The translations under genes were made by a program, and so were the position numbers. Below, in pieces: positions 1 to 8,831 of a stretch of 64,000 nucleotides of DNA. Position 1 is the first letter of the stretch. Each line of letters opens with the position of its first letter. This DNA comes from Methylocystis sp. SC2 (GTDB lineage Bacteria; Pseudomonadota; Alphaproteobacteria; Rhizobiales; Beijerinckiaceae). The notes under the pieces are model-generated. The model was not told the DNA's origin, did no database searches, and saw nothing but the letters and a program-made list of their open reading frames with translations. The stretch lies in assembly GCF_000304315.1 (NCBI RefSeq), contig NC_018485.1, forward strand, positions 776,501 through 840,500, in the 5' to 3' direction.

Positions 1-10
1 GCCAATCGCA

Positions 11-334
11 TCAAAACGGCAGTTTGAAGCCCGGCGGCAGCGGCAGCCCGCCGGTGAGCGCTTTCATTTTTTCAGCCATCGCCTCCTCCGCCTTGGCGCG
101 CGCCTGCATATGCGCCGTGAGGATCAGGTCTTGAAGAATTTCCTTCTCGTCGGGAGTCAGCAGACTGGGGTCGATGGAGATGCTTTTCATCCCGCCTTTC
201 GCAGTGAGCGCGATCCTCACCATGCCGCCGCCCGCCTCGCCTTCGACGACGGTCTGTTCGAGCTCAAGCTGCGCTTCGGCCATTTTGGCCTGCATCTGCT
301 GCGCCTGCTTCATCAGGCCCATGAAGTCCATCAT
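11..334 (-). CDS. ybaB: YbaB/EbfC nucleoid-associated protein
   Basis: This 107-residue protein matches the YbaB/EbfC family: an N-terminal helix rich in Met, Gln and Lys (MKQAQQMQAKMAEAQ), then a short beta region beginning at VVEGEAGGGMV, then the IDPSLL segment. Family members are small dimers that bind DNA without strong sequence preference. In many bacteria the gene lies between dnaX and recR, and here it follows dnaX with an ATGA stop-start overlap, so the two are almost certainly co-translated. recR would be expected beyond the left edge of the window. The identification is firm; the exact cellular role of the family remains loosely defined. Confidence 0.95.
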   Translation of the reverse strand: MMDFMGLMKQAQQMQAKMAEAQLELEQTVVEGEAGGGMVRIALTAKGGMKSISIDPSLLTPDEKEILQDLILTAHMQARAKAEEAMAEKMKALTGGLPLPPGFKLPF

Positions 335-2205
335 TGCGCTTCTCCGTCGTCTTCCTCGATTGGCGACGCGTCATCATAGAGCGTTTCGGCGGACGCTGCG
401 CCCTCGTCCCTGCCCCGCACGGCGACGATCTGCGCGCCGGGAAAACGCGCGAGCACGCTCGCGACGAGGGGATCCGACTCAAGCGAGGAGCGCCGCTTGC
501 GCTCTTCCGCTTCGCGCTGTTCCTTGAGCGTCGGCGCGCCGCCCGAGGCGACGACCGACACCATCCAGCGCTCGCCGGTCCAAGCCTGAAGCCTCTGCGT
601 TAGAGTCGACGCCAGTTCACGCGCGCCGCCGGGCGCGAGTTCAAATTCGATCCGTCCATGTTCGAACCGCACCAGCCGCACTTCGGATTCGAGCCCGATC
701 TTGAGGCGCATGTCGCGCTTTTGCGCGGCGAGCGCGACAAGCGCATCGAAGCTCTCGATGACGATGCTTGGCTCGGGCGCTGCAGACCTTGGCGCCGGCG
801 CTGCAGAAGGCTGAGGCGCGGCGGAGCGCGGCGCGGACGCGAGCGCCTGGCCGCCGCCGCCTGCCCGCGGCGCAACGCCAGATCCGGCTGGCGCTGCGCC
901 TCGCGTTGAGGGCGATCCAGTCTCGCTCGATGCGTTCTCGCCAAAGCCCAGGCGGCGCAGCGCCTCCGATGGCGCAGGCATGTCGGCCGCATAAGCGAGC
1001 CTGACGAGCACCATATCGGCCGCCGCCAACGGCCGCTGCGCGCCGCGCAATTCCTCAACGCCTTTCATCAAGATTTGCCAGGCGCGCGTGAGCGCGGGAA
1101 CCGAGAGGCGCGTCGCCGCGTCTTCGCCGCGACGTTTCTCTTCGGGCGTCAGCGCCGCCGACTGGGCGGTCTCCGGCGCAAGCTTCAGGCGCGTGGCGAG
1201 ATGCGTGAATTCGGCAAGTTCGAGCAGCACCTGCGCCGGATCGGCGCCGCCATTATACTGATCCTCGAGAATGGCGATCGCCTTGGCGATATCGCCCGAC
1301 ATCGCCGCTTCGAAGAGATCGATGATTCGCGCCTTGTCGGCGACGCCGAGCATCAGCCGCAAATCCTCGGCGGCGATCGCGCCGCCCGCCGAATGCGCCG
1401 CGCCATAGGCGATCGCCTGATCGAGCAAGGACAGCGCGTCGCGCGCCGAGCCTTCCGCCGCGCGCGCGATCATGGCGAGCGCTTCCGGCTCGATGGCGAC
1501 GCCTTCGGCCTTGCAGACCCCCAGCAGGTGATTGGCGAGCAGACCGGCGTCGATGCGGCGCAGATCGAAGCGCTGGCAGCGCGAACGCACCGTCACCGGC
1601 ACCTTGTCGATCTCCGTCGTCGCGAAGATGAACTTCACATGCTCGGGCGGCTCTTCGAGAGTTTTCAAGAGGCCGTTGAACGCGGCCTTCGAGAGCATAT
1701 GCACTTCGTCGATGATGTAGACTTTGGTGCGCGCCATGACCGGGCGGTATCGGGCGTTGTCGATGATCTCCCGGATGTCGTCGATGCCCGTGTGCGACGC
1801 GGCGTCCATTTCGAGCACGTCGACATGGCGCGAATCGATGATCGCCTGACAGTGGACGCCGAGTTCCTCCATATGGATCGTCGGCTGATTGATCGCGGGG
1901 CGGCCTTCTCGCGCCGGCAGTTCATAATTGAAGGCGCGCGCGAGTATGCGCGCCGTCGTCGTCTTGCCGACGCCGCGCACGCCGGTCAGCAGATAGGCCT
2001 GATGAATTCGGTTGAGATCGAAGGCGTTTTCGAGCGTGCGCACCATCGGCTCTTGGCCGATCAGGTCTGCAAAGGTGGTCGGTCGGTATTTGCGCGCCAG
2101 CACGCGATAGGCCGATGGCGGCGTCTGATCGGCGCCAAACAGCGATGGTCCGTCGTCAGGCGCCGGCGATGGCCTCGGCGGATCGTGCTCGTGGTCCATC
2201 TGCAT
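331..2205 (-). CDS. dnaX: DNA polymerase III gamma/tau subunit
   Basis: The clamp-loader ATPase of the replisome. The N-terminal third shows YRVLARKYRPTTFADLIGQE, the Walker A motif GVRGVGKTTT, the Walker B-like IDEVHML and the SRC sensor (TVRSRCQRFDLRR). The C-terminal part is Ala/Pro-rich and then forms a compact polymerase-binding tail. The zinc-finger cysteines of the E. coli protein are largely absent (only one Cys in GVHCQAI), which I believe is common in this bacterial group. The ATG at 2205 is preferred; an open frame continues upstream towards the SRP RNA gene but shows no family similarity. The gene lies between ffs and ybaB, a standard alphaproteobacterial arrangement. Whether a short gamma form is made cannot be told; I saw no obvious slippery run. 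Confidence 0.95.
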   Translation of the reverse strand: MQMDHEHDPPRPSPAPDDGPSLFGADQTPPSAYRVLARKYRPTTFADLIGQEPMVRTLENAFDLNRIHQAYLLTGVRGVGKTTTARILARAFNYELPAREGRPAINQPTIHMEELGVHCQAIIDSRHVDVLEMDAASHTGIDDIREIIDNARYRPVMARTKVYIIDEVHMLSKAAFNGLLKTLEEPPEHVKFIFATTEIDKVPVTVRSRCQRFDLRRIDAGLLANHLLGVCKAEGVAIEPEALAMIARAAEGSARDALSLLDQAIAYGAAHSAGGAIAAEDLRLMLGVADKARIIDLFEAAMSGDIAKAIAILEDQYNGGADPAQVLLELAEFTHLATRLKLAPETAQSAALTPEEKRRGEDAATRLSVPALTRAWQILMKGVEELRGAQRPLAAADMVLVRLAYAADMPAPSEALRRLGFGENASSETGSPSTRGAAPAGSGVAPRAGGGGQALASAPRSAAPQPSAAPAPRSAAPEPSIVIESFDALVALAAQKRDMRLKIGLESEVRLVRFEHGRIEFELAPGGARELASTLTQRLQAWTGERWMVSVVASGGAPTLKEQREAEERKRRSSLESDPLVASVLARFPGAQIVAVRGRDEGAASAETLYDDASPIEEDDGEAQ

Positions 2206-2274
2206 CCATCCGGCGGCGGACGAGCGACGAACGGCGCTTCTATTGCGCCACGCCATTCGCTGCTCGCCGAAGAA

Positions 2275-2378
2275 GGTGGGAGGCTGAACGAAGACCCGCC
2301 CAAGCTCGTTAGGGCTGCTTCCTTCCGGACCTGACCCGGTTGGCGAGTGAAGCGTCCACCGCCAACCTCCCGGCCCCT
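2275..2378 (-). ncRNA. ffs: SRP RNA (4.5S, small bacterial type)
   Basis: Read on the minus strand, the region contains the invariant SRP domain IV core (GGTCAGGTCCGGAAGGAAGC, near 2310-2340) that binds Ffh. The ends can pair: GGGAGG near 2366-2371 with CCTCCC near 2278-2283 on the transcribed strand, giving a closed hairpin of about 100 nt. Position immediately upstream of dnaX is typical for alphaproteobacteria. The ends are estimated from the pairing and are good to a few bases. Confidence 0.93.
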
Positions 2379-2554
2379 TATTTGGCAGACGAGCGCGCGG
2401 GATGCAAGGCTTCTAACGCATTGAGCTGTGAGCGCTGGCGCCGCTGTGAGATTCCAGCATGACAATGAAGCGTTTGAGTTTTCCTGCCCGCGCCCATCGG
2501 AACAGACCAGACCCCCGCCGCGTTTGAGGATCATCACAGACCCGGAGAACGGCA

Positions 2555-3562
2555 ATGGTCAAGCGGGAGGCTAGAACGCCAAGAAGGCGGAGCAGCGGCT
2601 CCAATGAACCGAGCGCACGAGACACCGCCAGTGAGGCGAGAGGCGAAGCGGAGAAGCCGGTCGACGCGATCGCGATGTTGAGCGCCGATCACCGCAAGGT
2701 CGAGAAGCTTTTCGAGCAGTACAAGCAGGCAAGAAGGCGCGCCGAGAAGTCCAAGCTTGCTGGCGAGATCTGCAAAGAACTCACCGTTCACTCCGAACTC
2801 GAGGAGGAAATCTTCTACCCCGCCTGCCGCGAACACGTGGAAGATTCAAAAATCGACGAGGCGATGGTCGAGCATGACGGCGCGAAAATCCTGATCAGCG
2901 AAATCGCCGTCGGCTCTCCGTCCGACGAATTCTTCGACGCGAAGGTCGCGGTCCTGACCGAATATATTCGCCACCATGTCGAAGAAGAAGAAAAGAGCGC
3001 CGAAAGCATCTTCGCCGAAGCAAAGGCCGGCGGCCTCGACATGGCGGCCCTCGGCAAGAGGATGCAGGAGCGCAAGACGCAACTGATGCAGAAAATGGAG
3101 GAAGGACTGTTTCTGCCGCAGCCGCTCACGCTGGACATCACGATTGGCGAAGAGGACATGGAGGATGACATGGCCGGCCGCGGCGAGTCCGGCCGCGGCC
3201 GCTATCAGGAGGAGGCCCGAGGGCGGCGCGGCGACGAACGCGAAGAGCGCGGCGGCCGCATGCCTGAGCGCGACGAATACGGCCGCTTCATGAACGAGGA
3301 GCAGGACGCGCGATCCTCCCGTGGCGGTCGGGGCGAGACCCATGAGGGCGGACGAGAGGATGAACGGCGCGCGGGCGGCGGCCGCGGCCACGGCGGCTGG
3401 TTTGGCGATCCCGAAGGCCACTCGCAAGCCTCGCACCGGGGGTGGGAGGAGCGCGAAGGCCATCGCGGGCGCGCTGATGAGAGCGAGAGGCGCACCTCCG
3501 GCGCACGTGGCCGCCAAAGCCGTTCCGGCGCCGCGCACCGGGGCGGAGAACATCGGCGCTAA
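2555..3562 (+). CDS. Hemerythrin HHE-domain protein with a long Arg/Gly-rich tail
   Basis: The 335-residue product has a basic N-terminus (MVKREARTPRRRSSG), then a hemerythrin-like HHE region from about residue 40 to 175. That region shows spaced His/Glu ligands in MLSADHRKVEKLFEQY, LTVHSELEEEIFYP, MVEHDGAKILI and IRHHVEEEEKSAES. Such four-helix domains bind a non-haem di-iron centre and are linked to oxygen, NO or iron stress. From about residue 205 the chain is low complexity, dominated by Arg, Gly, Glu and His (repeated GRGR, RGG and EERGGR). This is not part of the family core and may bind nucleic acid or be disordered. A GGAGA ribosome site precedes the ATG. The gene is monocistronic with a terminator behind it. 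Ligand-binding function is inferred. Confidence 0.85.
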   Translation: MVKREARTPRRRSSGSNEPSARDTASEARGEAEKPVDAIAMLSADHRKVEKLFEQYKQARRRAEKSKLAGEICKELTVHSELEEEIFYPACREHVEDSKIDEAMVEHDGAKILISEIAVGSPSDEFFDAKVAVLTEYIRHHVEEEEKSAESIFAEAKAGGLDMAALGKRMQERKTQLMQKMEEGLFLPQPLTLDITIGEEDMEDDMAGRGESGRGRYQEEARGRRGDEREERGGRMPERDEYGRFMNEEQDARSSRGGRGETHEGGREDERRAGGGRGHGGWFGDPEGHSQASHRGWEEREGHRGRADESERRTSGARGRQSRSGAAHRGGEHRR

Positions 3563-3582
3563 GGCAGCTTCTTAATCCAGAT

Positions 3583-3613
3583 GGCCGCGGCTTCCGAGCT
3601 GCGGCCTTTGCTT
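3583..3613 (+). terminator. Rho-independent terminator after the hemerythrin gene
   Basis: GGCCGCGGC (3583-3591) and GCTGCGGCC (3598-3606) form a nine-base stem with one mismatch around a six-base loop, followed by TTTGCTTT. It lies 20 bases after the stop codon of the hemerythrin-like gene. Confidence 0.75.
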
Positions 3614-3698
3614 TGGCGCGTTCACCTTTCGCCCGGAGCAGGGGTGCGCAGGAGCGGCGCAGTTGCTAAAGAGAGCGCAAATTTCGAGGGATTTGCGC

Positions 3699-4844
3699 TT
3701 GAACGCCGTCACCGCCACTTCAGCAGAACGCGACGCCGCCAGCCTTGCGGCCATTCTTGCGCATTTCGCGCGCGAGGGGTTCGCACGCTGCGAGCCGCGC
3801 CTCCTGCAGCCGGCCCATGTATTTCTGGATCGATCCGGAGAGGATTTCCGCGGCCGGCTTTATCTGACGAGCGATGGCTCGGGCGCTGAATTTTGCCTGC
3901 GGCCGGAATATACGATTCCAGTCTGCCTCGACTATCTCGCCTCCGCTCGGGCGGGCGGTACGGCCGCATATGCATATGGCGGCTCGATCTTTCGCGCGCC
4001 CGAACATGGCGCAAGCGGCGACGGCGAGTTTCTTCAGGCGGGACTGGAGAGTTTCGGCCGCCCGGACCGCGAAGCGGCGGACGCCGAAATTCTGGCCGCT
4101 TCACTCGACGCCGCGGCGGCGGCCGGCGCGACGGCGCTCGAGGTCCTGATCGGCGACGCCGGGCTCGTCGCCGCCTTCCTCGAACGGCTTGAGTTGCCGC
4201 CGGTCTGGCGCCGGCGTCTGGCGGCCGGGCACGCGCGCGGCCAAAGGATATCCGATATTTTTGCGTCGCCCGAGCGCAATGGCGGATCGGAACAGTCGGG
4301 CGTCTTGGCGGCGCTGACCAAAGTCGACCCGTCGGATGCGCGCCGTCTCGTCGAGGATCTGCTGTCCATCGCCGGCATCGCCGCCGTCGGCGGCCGCAGC
4401 GCGGCTGAAATCGCCGAACGTTTTCTCGATCAGGCGACGCTCGCCGAAGGCGCGGGCGTTTCCAAGGAGACGCGCGCGCTGGCGGAGACTTTTTTCACCA
4501 TCGAAGGCGCGCCCGAGTCTGCTTCCGCAGCCATGCGCCGGCTGGCCGTCGACGCGCAGCTTGACCTCTCCGCCGCGCTTGACGCGTTTGACGCGCGCGC
4601 ACAAGCCATCGCCGCGCGCGACCTCGCCGCTCACGAGATCCGCTTTTCGGCATGTTTTGCGCGTCATCTCGACTATTACACGGGCTTCGTTTTCGAGGCC
4701 CGCCACTTCAGCGACGGCGCGCCGGTGATCGGCGGCGGGCGCTATGACCGACTGCTCAAGACGCTCGGCGCGGCGTCGGACATACCGGCGGTCGGCGCAG
4801 CGATCTGGATCGACCGACTTTCGCCGAGCGCGGGAGAAGCATGA
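3699..4844 (+). CDS. hisZ: ATP phosphoribosyltransferase regulatory subunit
   Basis: A histidyl-tRNA synthetase paralogue without aminoacylation function that activates HisG in the first step of histidine synthesis. The protein shows the class II synthetase-like fold signatures [28 protein letters not shown], the YGGSIFRA segment and near the C-terminus YYTGFVFEA and [10 protein letters not shown] place the start at TTG 3699, eight bases after a good GAGGGA site; the open frame begins 12 codons earlier at another TTG. Length (381 residues) fits HisZ. It overlaps hisG by four bases (ATGA), so the two partners are translationally coupled. Confidence 0.93.
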   Translation: MNAVTATSAERDAASLAAILAHFAREGFARCEPRLLQPAHVFLDRSGEDFRGRLYLTSDGSGAEFCLRPEYTIPVCLDYLASARAGGTAAYAYGGSIFRAPEHGASGDGEFLQAGLESFGRPDREAADAEILAASLDAAAAAGATALEVLIGDAGLVAAFLERLELPPVWRRRLAAGHARGQRISDIFASPERNGGSEQSGVLAALTKVDPSDARRLVEDLLSIAGIAAVGGRSAAEIAERFLDQATLAEGAGVSKETRALAETFFTIEGAPESASAAMRRLAVDAQLDLSAALDAFDARAQAIAARDLAAHEIRFSACFARHLDYYTGFVFEARHFSDGAPVIGGGRYDRLLKTLGAASDIPAVGAAIWIDRLSPSAGEA

Positions 4845-5815
4845 TGGCGCCCGCGCAAAAACTCATCATCGCCTCCCCGTCGAAAGGCCGGCTGCAGGAG
4901 AACGCCGCCGCCTTCTTCGCGCGCGCCGGCCTGGAGCTGACGCAAGGCCGCGGCGCGCGCGACTATCGCGGCGCCGTCGCCGGAGTCGAAGGCGCGGAAG
5001 TCGCCTATCTCTCCGCGTCCGAGATTACGCGCCGTCTGGCCTTGGGCGAAGCCCATCTCGGCGTCACCGGCGAAGATCTGGTGCGCGAGGAGATCGCCGA
5101 CGCCGACAACAAGGTGGAGCTTCTCGCCCCGCTCGGCTTTGGCGCCGCGAATGTCGTCGTCGCGGTTCCGCAAGCCTGGATCGACGTGCGCTACATGAGC
5201 GATCTCGCCGACGTCGCCGATGGATTTCGCGCGCGCCACGGCCGCGGACTGCGCGTCGCGACGAAATACGTCAACACGACGCGACGCTTCTTCGCCGCGC
5301 AGGGCGTGTCCGACTACCGCATTGTGGAAAGCTCCGGCGCGACCGAAGGCGCGCCCGCCGCCGGCTCCGCCGATCTCATCGTCGACATTACGACGACAGG
5401 CGCGACGCTCGCGGCGAATGCGCTGAAGATCGTCGACGACGGCGTCATTTTGCGCTCGCAGGCCAATCTCGTCGCCTCGCTGACGGCGCCGTGGGACAAT
5501 GCGGCGCGCGAAGCGGCGCGCGTCATTCTCTCACGCATCGCCGCGGAAGAAGAAGCGCGCACGACGCGCGACGTGCGCGCCAGCCTGCCTGCGCCGAGCG
5601 AACATGTTTTGAGAGAGGCCGAGGCGAATTTCGGCGCCGGATTGCGCAACTTCGACGCCGAGTCGGCGACCTTCTCCTGTCCGGCGAAAAAGGTGGCGGC
5701 GCTCGCCGATTGGCTGATCGCCCGAGGCGCCAAGAGCGTCACCAGCGCGCGGCTGGATTATATCTTTCAGGCGGAGAACGCCTTGTGGAGCAAACTGGCG
5801 GCGCGGCTTGGGTAA
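4841..5815 (+). CDS. hisG: ATP phosphoribosyltransferase, catalytic subunit
   Basis: Catalyses condensation of ATP with PRPP, the committed step of histidine synthesis. The N-terminus [19 protein letters not shown] and the PRPP-binding segment [19 protein letters not shown] are clear HisG signatures, with [13 protein letters not shown] between them. At 324 residues it is longer than the classical short form, but hisZ is adjacent and overlapping, and HisZ-partnered proteins of this length occur in Rhizobiales. The coupled hisZ-hisG pair is followed directly by repeat copy A. Confidence 0.95.
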   Translation: MMAPAQKLIIASPSKGRLQENAAAFFARAGLELTQGRGARDYRGAVAGVEGAEVAYLSASEITRRLALGEAHLGVTGEDLVREEIADADNKVELLAPLGFGAANVVVAVPQAWIDVRYMSDLADVADGFRARHGRGLRVATKYVNTTRRFFAAQGVSDYRIVESSGATEGAPAAGSADLIVDITTTGATLAANALKIVDDGVILRSQANLVASLTAPWDNAAREAARVILSRIAAEEEARTTRDVRASLPAPSEHVLREAEANFGAGLRNFDAESATFSCPAKKVAALADWLIARGAKSVTSARLDYIFQAENALWSKLAARLG

Positions 5816-5818
5816 TAA

Positions 5819-5927
5819 TGTCATTCCCGGCAGGTCGAAGACCTGACCGGGAACCCAGAGCCGCTAAACCGAATCCAAGATTTTTCTGGATTCCCGATCA
5901 CGCGCATCGCGCGTGTCGGGAATGACA
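5819..5927. repeat. 109-bp palindromic intergenic repeat, copy A
   Basis: Bounded by perfect 11-base inverted ends TGTCATTCCCG and CGGGAATGACA. Inside are two hairpins: CAGGTC/GACCTG near the left end and CACGCGC/GCGCGTG near the right. They are separated by a less conserved middle that ends in TTTCTGGATTCCCGAT. It begins two bases after the hisG stop. Copies B (20013), C (45455) and D (47156, opposite orientation) share ends, length and hairpin plan. The organisation is REP/BIME-like; it may also act in transcript ending or mRNA stability. Confidence 0.85.
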
Positions 5928-5937
5928 AACCGCAAAC

Positions 5938-6957
5938 TCAGGCTTCCATCAAGGCTCCGACATGCGCCGCAACGCTGCGCGCGAGATCTTCCGGGCGATA
6001 ACCGCCTTCAAGCAGCGAGACGATGCGACCCTTGCAGCGTCGCGCGGCGATCTCCATGACGCGCAGCGTGACGTCCCCGAAATCTTCGGCGACGAATCTT
6101 AGTCCGCCGAGCGGATCATGGAGATGAGCGTCGAAGCCGGCGCAAAGAATAATCAGATCGGGCGAAAACGCGTCGAGACGCGGCAGAATGCGGGACGCCA
6201 GCGCCTCGCGAAATTGCGCGCCGCCATCGCGCTTTGCGAGCGGCGCGTTGACGATATTGTCATGCGCGCCGGTTTCGCTCACCGCTCCCGTGCCTGGATA
6301 GAGCGGCATTTGATGCGTCGAGGCATAAAGCGCGTTTCGATCGCTCCAGAAAATCTCCTGCACGCCATTGCCGTGATGCACGTCGAAATCGACGATCACG
6401 ACGCGCGACGCGCCATGCGCCGCGCGCGCATGCAGCGCCGCCACGGCGGCGTTGTTGTAAAAGCAAAAGCCCATCGGCGTGTCGCGCGTCGCATGATGTC
6501 CGGGCGGCCGCATGGCGACAAAGGCGTTCTTGGCGTCGCCGTGCATCACCGCATCGACGGCCGCCAGCGCGCCTCCGGCTGCGCGCAACGCCGCTTCTTG
6601 CGTGGCGCCGTTCATGGCGACGTCCGGACCTATGCGCGCATATCCCTCTGAAGGCGCCGGTTTCGCGAGACGCGCGAGGTGTTCGGAACTATGCGCACGC
6701 AGCAGCGCGTCCCGCGCCGCTAAAGGCGCTTCGGCGCGCATAAGCTCTGCGAAGCGCGCGTCGTCAAGCGCGCGCAGAATTGCGCGAAGGCGCTCCGGCC
6801 GCTCGAGATGAGTCGGTCCCATGTCATGCGCAAGCGCAGCAGGATGTGTGACGAGCAGGGTCGAGGCCGTCGCGGCGCGCGCGCCGAAGGCGAGGCATGC
6901 GCCGGCGCCGGCGATCGCTTCTCGGCGCGTGACGGCGGCGCGACGTTCTTCGGCCAT
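5938..6957 (-). CDS. Histone deacetylase-family amidohydrolase with Tat-like signal
   Basis: A 339-residue member of the arginase/deacetylase superfamily (acetoin-utilisation deacetylase and acetylpolyamine amidohydrolase group). Seen: GPTHLERPERL, the His-His active-site motif MRPPGHHATRDTPMGFC, zinc-ligand VIVDFDVHHGNGVQ, and the late ILCAGFDAH and LEGGY segments. These are the zinc Asp/His and catalytic His residues of the family. The start at 6957 gives an N-terminus with TRREAIAGAGACLAF followed by ARAATA, a twin-arginine-type signal with a plausible cleavage site. Export of such an enzyme would be unusual. The open frame extends 41 codons upstream, but that stretch lacks family similarity. 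The gene is divergent from ada. The substrate is unknown. Confidence 0.85.
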   Translation of the reverse strand: MAEERRAAVTRREAIAGAGACLAFGARAATASTLLVTHPAALAHDMGPTHLERPERLRAILRALDDARFAELMRAEAPLAARDALLRAHSSEHLARLAKPAPSEGYARIGPDVAMNGATQEAALRAAGGALAAVDAVMHGDAKNAFVAMRPPGHHATRDTPMGFCFYNNAAVAALHARAAHGASRVVIVDFDVHHGNGVQEIFWSDRNALYASTHQMPLYPGTGAVSETGAHDNIVNAPLAKRDGGAQFREALASRILPRLDAFSPDLIILCAGFDAHLHDPLGGLRFVAEDFGDVTLRVMEIAARRCKGRIVSLLEGGYRPEDLARSVAAHVGALMEA

Positions 6958-7078
6958 TTTCCCGGTCCGTGGCTTCACACATACAGCATAGGATCGCCCG
7001 TCGAACGTGTCAGCCGCATTTGGATTTGACAGCAAGAAACGCATTGCGGCGATCCTCGCAAAAGTTGGATGATGCGGC

Positions 7079-8155
7079 ATGCAGATGAACGACGTGACGC
7101 AGACACATTCGCTCGACCTCGACGAGACGCGCTGGGCGGCGGTCGTCGCGCGCGACGCGCGCCGCGACGGCGACTTCTACTGTTGCGTCGAAACGACCGG
7201 CGTCTATTGTCGCCCCTCCTGCCCGTCTCGGCCGGCGAAGCGAGAAAATGTCCGCTTTTGCGCCACGGCCGCCGAAGCGGAGGCGGCAGGTTTTCGCCCC
7301 TGCCGCCGCTGCCGGCCGGAGGCGTCCTCTCAGCAAGAGCGGGACGCGGAGAAAATCGCCCGCGCCTGCCGAATGATCGAAGCGGCCGAAACGCCGCCGA
7401 CGCTGGCGCAGCTGGCGCGCACGATCGGACTGAGCCCCTATCATTTCCACCGACTGTTTTCACGCATAGCGGGCGTGACGCCCAAAGCCTATGCGCAGGC
7501 GCACCGACGCATGCGCCTGCACGAAGAACTGAAGGAAAGCAGCGCCGTGACCGATGCGATCTATGATTCTGGCTATAATTCGAGCGCGCGGTTCTACGCG
7601 ACGGCGAATGAAACATTGGGCATGACGCCGAGCGCCTATCGCGCCGGGGCGCCGCGCGAAACGATCCGCTTCGCCATCGGCCAATCGTCTCTGGGCGCGG
7701 TGCTCGTCGCGGCGAGCGCGAAGGGCGTCTGCGCCATTTCGCTCGGCGACGACCCTGAAGAACTGCTGCGCGATCTGCAACATCGATTTCCGCGCGCGAG
7801 CCTCATCGGCGGCGATGAGTCATTCGAACGCTATGTCGCCGTAGCGGTGGGCATGGTGGAGCGGCCGCAATCATCTTTCGATCTTCCGCTCGATATGCGC
7901 GGCACGGCCTTTCAGCAGCGCGTCTGGGCGGCGCTGCGCAACATTCCGGCGGGAGAGACGGCAAGCTACGCCGAGATCGCGCGCCGCATCGGCGCGCCGA
8001 AGGCGACGCGCGCGGTCGCGGGCGCCTGCGCGGCCAATCCGGTGTCGCTCGCGGTTCCCTGCCATCGCGTCGTGCGCAGCGACGGCGCGCTGTCCGGCTA
8101 TTATTGGGGAGTGGCGCGCAAACGCGAGCTGCTCGAACGCGAACGCAAACCGTGA
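7079..8155 (+). CDS. ada: Bifunctional alkylation-response regulator and O6-methylguanine-DNA methyltransferase
   Basis: Domains in order: the Ada N-terminal zinc domain with Cys ligands in CVETTGVYCRPSCPSR and FRPCRRCRPE (methyl-phosphotriester repair), an AraC-type helix-turn-helix (LAQLARTIGLSPYHFHRLF), and a C-terminal methyltransferase with the acceptor motif AVPCHRVVRSDG. Methylation of the N-terminal Cys converts the family protein into an activator of alkylation-repair genes; the C-terminal Cys accepts methyl groups from O6-methylguanine. Length (358 residues) matches E. coli Ada. The 121-base gap to the divergent amidohydrolase gene must hold its promoter; I could not pick a convincing Ada box. 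Confidence 0.95.
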   Translation: MQMNDVTQTHSLDLDETRWAAVVARDARRDGDFYCCVETTGVYCRPSCPSRPAKRENVRFCATAAEAEAAGFRPCRRCRPEASSQQERDAEKIARACRMIEAAETPPTLAQLARTIGLSPYHFHRLFSRIAGVTPKAYAQAHRRMRLHEELKESSAVTDAIYDSGYNSSARFYATANETLGMTPSAYRAGAPRETIRFAIGQSSLGAVLVAASAKGVCAISLGDDPEELLRDLQHRFPRASLIGGDESFERYVAVAVGMVERPQSSFDLPLDMRGTAFQQRVWAALRNIPAGETASYAEIARRIGAPKATRAVAGACAANPVSLAVPCHRVVRSDGALSGYYWGVARKRELLERERKP

Positions 8156-8164
8156 ACGGGCGCT

Positions 8165-8776
8165 CTATATGCTTCGAAGCGCCGCATATTCTTCATTGAT
8201 CGCGTCATGCAGCTCTTTCCACAGAGCATTGACGCGCACGTCCGGCCCCCAATTGTAGAGCGCCTTGGCGACCTCCGCGATCGTCTCATTGATGGGTTCG
8301 CTGTCCCCCTCCTCCAACTCGAGAGAGAAAAGCTTCGGCGGCGCCTCGCCTTTCCAGGCGTCCCAATGTTCGTTCGAATAATTGGAGACGCCGCGCTGCG
8401 CCGCGAGCAGTTCCGGCGCATATTTGGCGAAGCGCCGATGCAGCGGCCCATCCGTCTCCTCTGCATGATACGCGTCGCGAACCCTGAAATAGCGCACATG
8501 CTGCAATTCATGCGCGAGGCAGCAGCCGAGCCGCGCGTCGCTCATCCGCGGATCGTAGTAGATTTCGATGCGGCCGTCGGAGAAAGACTGTCCCTCCGAC
8601 GTAAAGCTCTGGCCAAGAAAGTTGAACGTCTTTTTCTGTGGGCTGAGGGTCACTTTGCTGACGTCATAGCCGAACTGCGCCACGAGGGCCGCGAGCGTTC
8701 GCCGCTTCCTTAAGAAATCGGGCGCGTTTTCGATCTCGCTCACCGTCTGCGCGGGCGCGGGGTCGGCATGCGGCAT
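8165..8776 (-). CDS. Unrecognised protein with an HELQH zinc-peptidase-like motif
   Basis: I do not recognise the family. From ATG 8776 the product has 203 residues with HELQH at positions 89-93 in the context RLGCCLAHELQHVRYF, which resembles the HExxH signature of zinc metallopeptidases. The C-terminal half is acidic (LELEEGDSEPINE) and ends in a helix. The open frame reaches back to 8866, but that extension is very basic, overlaps the next gene, and is probably not translated. No signal peptide or membrane segment is seen from the chosen start. Peptidase activity is only suggested by the motif. It converges with ada across a nine-base gap. Confidence 0.6.
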   Translation of the reverse strand: MPHADPAPAQTVSEIENAPDFLRKRRTLAALVAQFGYDVSKVTLSPQKKTFNFLGQSFTSEGQSFSDGRIEIYYDPRMSDARLGCCLAHELQHVRYFRVRDAYHAEETDGPLHRRFAKYAPELLAAQRGVSNYSNEHWDAWKGEAPPKLFSLELEEGDSEPINETIAEVAKALYNWGPDVRVNALWKELHDAINEEYAALRSI

Positions 8777-8831
8777 GCGCCGAGCGGCCAGCCTTGAGCG
8801 AAGGAAAAACAGCGCGTCAAAGCCCCGCCGC

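Noticed and set aside
331..2205. dnaX lacking zinc-finger cysteines as an anomaly
   Set aside because: To my knowledge the alphaproteobacterial clamp loaders of this group commonly lack them, so it is probably normal.
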